Made by a program: the position numbers and the translations under genes. A DNA stretch of 64,000 bases from Chondrinema litorale (GTDB taxonomy: Bacteria > Bacteroidota > Bacteroidia > Cytophagales > Flammeovirgaceae). This document shows positions 60,392-64,000 of the stretch, piece by piece; positions within the stretch are counted from its first letter, which is position 1; each line of letters opens with the position of its first letter. The notes below the pieces were generated by a model that was not told the DNA's origin, did no database searches, and saw nothing but the letters and a program-made list of their open reading frames with translations. The stretch covers positions 124,001-188,000 of the forward strand of contig NZ_CP111054.1 in the NCBI RefSeq assembly GCF_026250525.1. The letters are read 5' to 3'.

Positions 60392-63300
60392 ATGAAGAAA
60401 AAAGCATTACTAACTTTTTTAATGTTTACTGCGCTTTTTGTACAAAGTTATGCGCAAGAAAATACAGTTTCAGGTAAAGTAGTAGCCTACGAAGATGGTG
60501 GTCCTTTACCCGGAGTAAGTATACTAATTAAAGACACAAACAAAGGAGTATTAACAGATGAAAATGGTGAATATTCCTTAGGGATTCCAGATTCTATTTC
60601 TAATCCAGTTTTATTATTCTCCTTCGTGGGTTTCGAAACCAAAGAAGTTAAAATTGGCACCCAAACGCTGATAAACGTAACATTAAAAACTGATACAAAA
60701 GAACTAAAAGAAGTTGTAGTTGTAGGCTATGGCGTAATAGACAGAGAGAAATTAGCAGGTTCAGTATCATCAATTGGAGCCGAAGATATTGAAACCGACC
60801 CTGTAGCTGGAATTAATCAGGCAGTACAAGGAAAAATGGCTGGTGTGCAGGTTACCCAAAACTCAGGCACACCCGGTGGCGGTCTTAACTTTAGAATTCG
60901 AGGTATTAATACTCTTAATTCAAGTACAACAGAACCTTTGTATGTAATTGATGGAGTGCCAATCAATACAGATAATTATGTGGGAATCTCAAGAAGTGGA
61001 AGACAAAGTTTAAACCCACTAGCTGCCATCAACCCTTCAGACATTTCTTCCATTGAAGTTTTAAAAGATGCTTCTGCTACAGCAATTTACGGTGCAAGAG
61101 CAGCCAATGGAGTGGTGTTAGTTACAACAAAAAGAGGGACTAGTGGTAAGAGTCAGATTACCTTTAATGGTTATTATGGAGTGCAAGAGTTGCCAAATAA
61201 AATTGAGATGGCAAATTCAGAACAGTATATCAATTTTGTAAATGATATTTATGCACTTAATGAAACAGAGCCCAATGAGGCTCTTTTACAAAACAATGCA
61301 AACACCAATTGGCAGGATGAAGTCTATCGTACTGCACCAATGCAAAGCTATTCTTTATCTGTAAGTGGAGGTAGCGATAATACTACGTATTATTTGTCGG
61401 GCTCTTATTTTAATCAAGAAGGTATAGTAATTAATTCTGGATTTGAGAGAGTGAATTTTAGAAGTAACATTGAGCACAGTATAAATGATCGAGTAAAAAT
61501 AGGTGCCAACTTAAATCTTTCGAGAAGCACAAATGATAGAATTCCTGAAGACTTTGGCCGCTCTGCTCCAGTGTTGTTAAGCCTTATTACCAGACCTAAT
61601 ATTCCAGTTTATGAAGAAACAGGCGACTATTATCTCGATCCTATTATCCAAAGAGACAATGCTGTAGCTGTTGCTGAGCTCACACAATATCAAGATCAAA
61701 CAGACAGGCTCATCGGAAATGTTTTTGCAGAGTTTGAATTGGTAAAAGGTTTAACTTTTAGAACTAATTGGGGAATCGACAAAACTTTAATCGATGGTGA
61801 ATTCTACATTCCCAGAGAAGGTATTATTGAAGGTGCCAATAAGCAGGGATTTCGTACCACAAAAAGATACAGGTCTGATAACTGGCTCAACGAAAATACT
61901 TTAACATATACCAATACTTTTGGCGATCATGCCATCACTGTGTTAGCAGGAAATACCTTACAAAAAGCTGATATCGAAGAAATTACTCTCAATGCCACTA
62001 ACTTTACCTCAGATGAAGTAACCAACATAGGTGCGGCAGGGGTGTATACTACCAGTGATAGGCTTTCTGCTTGGAGTTTGGCTTCGTTTTTTTCTAGAGT
62101 AAATTATATTTTTAAAGACAGATATATTTTAACTGCTAACTACCGCATCGATGGTTCTTCTAGATTTGGAAAAGATAATAAATATGCCCGTTTCCCTTCT
62201 GTAGCGGTGGCTTGGAGAATGTCTGAAGAAGACTTTATTAGAGATAATATACCTGTAATAAGTAATTTAAAGCTGAGAGCAAGTTGGGGGCAATCGGGTA
62301 ATCAACCAAGAGACTTTTACGAAGCCTTACCACTCTATGGAGTGAATGCTTATTATGGTTCAGATGTTGGGTTTGCGCCATCAGTAATTGGTAACTCAGA
62401 GCTTTCTTGGGAAACAACCACGCAAACAGATATTGGTTTAGATATTGGATTGTTTGCAGATCGAATCTCGATTTTAGCAGATTATTACATCAAAAACACC
62501 GAAGACTTACTTGTTAGTTATCGTATGCCTGAGGCTACTGGTGAGCTTTTTACACTGATAAACTTAGGAGAAGTTCAAAATAAAGGTTTTGAGTTTGAGC
62601 TGAGTACTAAAAATATTATTGGAGAAAAATTTAGGTGGAACACCAACCTGAACATGTCATTTGTAGAGAATAAAGTTACCTCTCTACCGGGTGGTGATGT
62701 GCTTGACGGTATGGATGACGCTTCACACCTTGCCAGAGAAGGCTATCCATTAGGCTCTTTTTTCGGATACGTGGCAGAAGGTGTAGACTCAGAAACTGGG
62801 AGTATAATTTATGCTGATATTGATGGTGATGGGGAACGCACAGTTGCAGGAGCTCTCGATACAGATGATAGAAAAGTAATAGGCAACCCACATCCAGATT
62901 TTTATGGTGGTATTACAAACACTTTTTTCTATGGTCCGCTAGATTTAAGTATTCAGGGGCAGTTTGTGTATGGCAATGATGTTTTCAACTTCACTCGTAG
63001 AACTTACGAAGCTTTAACTTCTCCTAATAACAACATTTCTGTAGACGCCCTCGATTATTGGAGACAACCGGGCGATATAACCGATACACCGAAGCCTACA
63101 ATTGGTCAGTCTACAAACGGCCTGGTTTCTACAAGATGGATAGAAGATGGTTCTTTCTTTAGGATTAGAGATGTTACCTTAGGTTTCACTCTGCCCGAAA
63201 ACATGAGTAGTAAAGTAAAGGTGAATATGCTGAGGATGTATTTACAAGTGCAAAACCTTTACAACTTCACATCCTACTCTGGCTACGATCCTGAAATTAA

Positions 63301-63394
63301 TGTATATGAAAACAGAGGTTCGATGATTGGCGCAGACTATGCCAGTTATCCCCGCGCCAGAACATATCTATTCGGTTTAAATATCACACTTTAA
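60392..63394 (+). CDS. SusC-type TonB-dependent receptor (second)
   Basis: 1000 residues. Signal peptide ending VQSYAQE, no STN domain. Carboxypeptidase-regulatory-like domain (about 25-105), TonB-box region KEVVVVGYGVIDREKLAGSV, plug with LYVIDGVPINTD and DASATAIYGARAANGVVLVT, barrel ending FGLNITL. Without STN it should be an ordinary importer that does not signal through FecR. SusD follows after 22 bases. Substrate unknown: the rest of this locus lies beyond the window. Confidence 0.94.
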   Translation: MKKKALLTFLMFTALFVQSYAQENTVSGKVVAYEDGGPLPGVSILIKDTNKGVLTDENGEYSLGIPDSISNPVLLFSFVGFETKEVKIGTQTLINVTLKTDTKELKEVVVVGYGVIDREKLAGSVSSIGAEDIETDPVAGINQAVQGKMAGVQVTQNSGTPGGGLNFRIRGINTLNSSTTEPLYVIDGVPINTDNYVGISRSGRQSLNPLAAINPSDISSIEVLKDASATAIYGARAANGVVLVTTKRGTSGKSQITFNGYYGVQELPNKIEMANSEQYINFVNDIYALNETEPNEALLQNNANTNWQDEVYRTAPMQSYSLSVSGGSDNTTYYLSGSYFNQEGIVINSGFERVNFRSNIEHSINDRVKIGANLNLSRSTNDRIPEDFGRSAPVLLSLITRPNIPVYEETGDYYLDPIIQRDNAVAVAELTQYQDQTDRLIGNVFAEFELVKGLTFRTNWGIDKTLIDGEFYIPREGIIEGANKQGFRTTKRYRSDNWLNENTLTYTNTFGDHAITVLAGNTLQKADIEEITLNATNFTSDEVTNIGAAGVYTTSDRLSAWSLASFFSRVNYIFKDRYILTANYRIDGSSRFGKDNKYARFPSVAVAWRMSEEDFIRDNIPVISNLKLRASWGQSGNQPRDFYEALPLYGVNAYYGSDVGFAPSVIGNSELSWETTTQTDIGLDIGLFADRISILADYYIKNTEDLLVSYRMPEATGELFTLINLGEVQNKGFEFELSTKNIIGEKFRWNTNLNMSFVENKVTSLPGGDVLDGMDDASHLAREGYPLGSFFGYVAEGVDSETGSIIYADIDGDGERTVAGALDTDDRKVIGNPHPDFYGGITNTFFYGPLDLSIQGQFVYGNDVFNFTRRTYEALTSPNNNISVDALDYWRQPGDITDTPKPTIGQSTNGLVSTRWIEDGSFFRIRDVTLGFTLPENMSSKVKVNMLRMYLQVQNLYNFTSYSGYDPEINVYENRGSMIGADYASYPRARTYLFGLNITL

Positions 63395-63416
63395 TACAAA
63401 TAAAGACCTTAGAAAC

Positions 63417-64000
63417 ATGAATGCTTTAAAATATATTTTCCTCTTGGTAATAGGCTTAAGCTTTGCCTCTTGCGACGATTTTTTGGATGAAGAACCTCAA
63501 TCTAACTTGGTAGATGATGCAGTATTTTCTAATACCACCAATGTAGAAGCGGCTGTAAATGGTGCCTATCGCTCACTGGTGAGTCAAGGGTACTACGCTA
63601 GAAACTTAACCTTAGCCACATCACTAAGCGCTCAAGAATTGGCAGACCCAAACAATACAAATACCACTTATATAGAATTTTCAAATCATATTCTACAGCC
63701 AAGTAATAGTATAATTCAAGTTATTTGGGCTGATATTTATTTTGGCATACAAGCAGCAAATAAGATAATTGCTTATGCACCTGATGCAGATGGTGAACAG
63801 GCAACTATTGACAGGCAATTGGCAGAAGCTCATTTTTTAAGAGGTTTACACTATTTTAATTTAGTGAGGCTGTTTGGTAATGTGCCCTTATATCTTGAGC
63901 CAATAGTAAATACAAACTCAGAAGAAATTCATCTGCCCAATTCTTCCAGTTTAGAAGTGTACGACCAGATAATCACAGACTTGGAGATGGCCGAAAACAT
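63417..64000 (+). CDS. SusD/RagB family lipoprotein, 3'-truncated by the window edge
   Basis: The first 194 codons, starting at ATG 63417, are present and the frame is still open at the window end. Lipoprotein signal peptide with Cys in SFASCDDFLDEEPQ (about C19). The helical region AEAHFLRGLHYFNLVRLFGN is the SusD hallmark around the first TPR-like repeats. It partners the SusC encoded 22 bases upstream. Confidence 0.92.
   Translation, partial: MNALKYIFLLVIGLSFASCDDFLDEEPQSNLVDDAVFSNTTNVEAAVNGAYRSLVSQGYYARNLTLATSLSAQELADPNNTNTTYIEFSNHILQPSNSIIQVIWADIYFGIQAANKIIAYAPDADGEQATIDRQLAEAHFLRGLHYFNLVRLFGNVPLYLEPIVNTNSEEIHLPNSSSLEVYDQIITDLEMAEN

Overview
The window is AT-rich, tightly packed chromosomal DNA from a member of the Bacteroidota, most likely a Cytophagales-type polysaccharide degrader. 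The grounds are two SusC/SusD pairs, ECF-sigma/FecR regulation, a secreted protein with a type IX secretion sorting tail, M56/BlaR-type peptidases, two-component propeller sensors, and promoter motifs close to the Bacteroidota -7 consensus TAnnTTTG. I see no tRNA, rRNA, CRISPR array, transposase or phage gene. The first gene is cut at its 5' end and the last at its 3' end.

Layout. 1-3.3 kb: a DUF2339 membrane protein and its DUF3999 partner. 3.8-7.7 kb: a propeller-type sensor histidine kinase and its LuxR-type response regulator. 8.1-12.2 kb: a BlaI-type repressor, an M56 membrane peptidase fused to an M23 peptidase, a free M23 peptidase that looks like a duplicate of that fusion's C-terminal half, and a second M56 protein. 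12.3-15.4 kb (minus): an AraC regulator, two paralogous short-chain dehydrogenases and an Atu4866-like protein. 15.6-23.1 kb: a small membrane protein, a type IX cargo protein, a TonB-dependent receptor opposite a metal-binding-type AraC regulator, a PI-PLC-like lipoprotein and a DUF5009 membrane protein. 23.4-26.4 kb: a lipoprotein, an M19 dipeptidase and a small ABC pair.

26.5-46.9 kb is the largest unit: a complete L-arabinan/L-arabinose locus. AraR (Nudix-type repressor) diverges from araB-araD-sodium symporter-araA. An ECF sigma factor, FecR, SusC with an STN domain, SusD, two GH43 and two GH51 enzymes follow. The surface SusC/SusD pair would bind and import arabinan fragments, GH43 and GH51 would cut them to arabinose, the symporter would take up the sugar, and AraA, AraB and AraD would convert it to D-xylulose 5-phosphate.

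47-55.5 kb: a MarR regulator, an 800-base gene-free stretch with a candidate structured small RNA, a DUF3050 protein, an S41 peptidase split by an apparent frameshift, a DUF1152 protein, and a PadR regulator with an FtsX-like permease. 56-60 kb: a GNAT-like protein, then a DNA-alkylation-repair group: an Ada-type AraC/methyltransferase protein, a PF09859 oxygenase, a stand-alone Ada zinc-binding domain and AlkB. 60.4-64 kb: a second SusC and the start of its SusD.

The most unusual items are the BlaI/M56-M23 cassette, the split-Ada repair group, a pair of intergenic elements with interlocked inverted repeats whose arms co-vary (about 23.35 kb and 59.08 kb), the candidate small RNA near 47.9 kb, and long direct repeats that look like operators for the BlaI and PadR regulators. 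All family assignments are by eye from the translated sequence; no database search was run.
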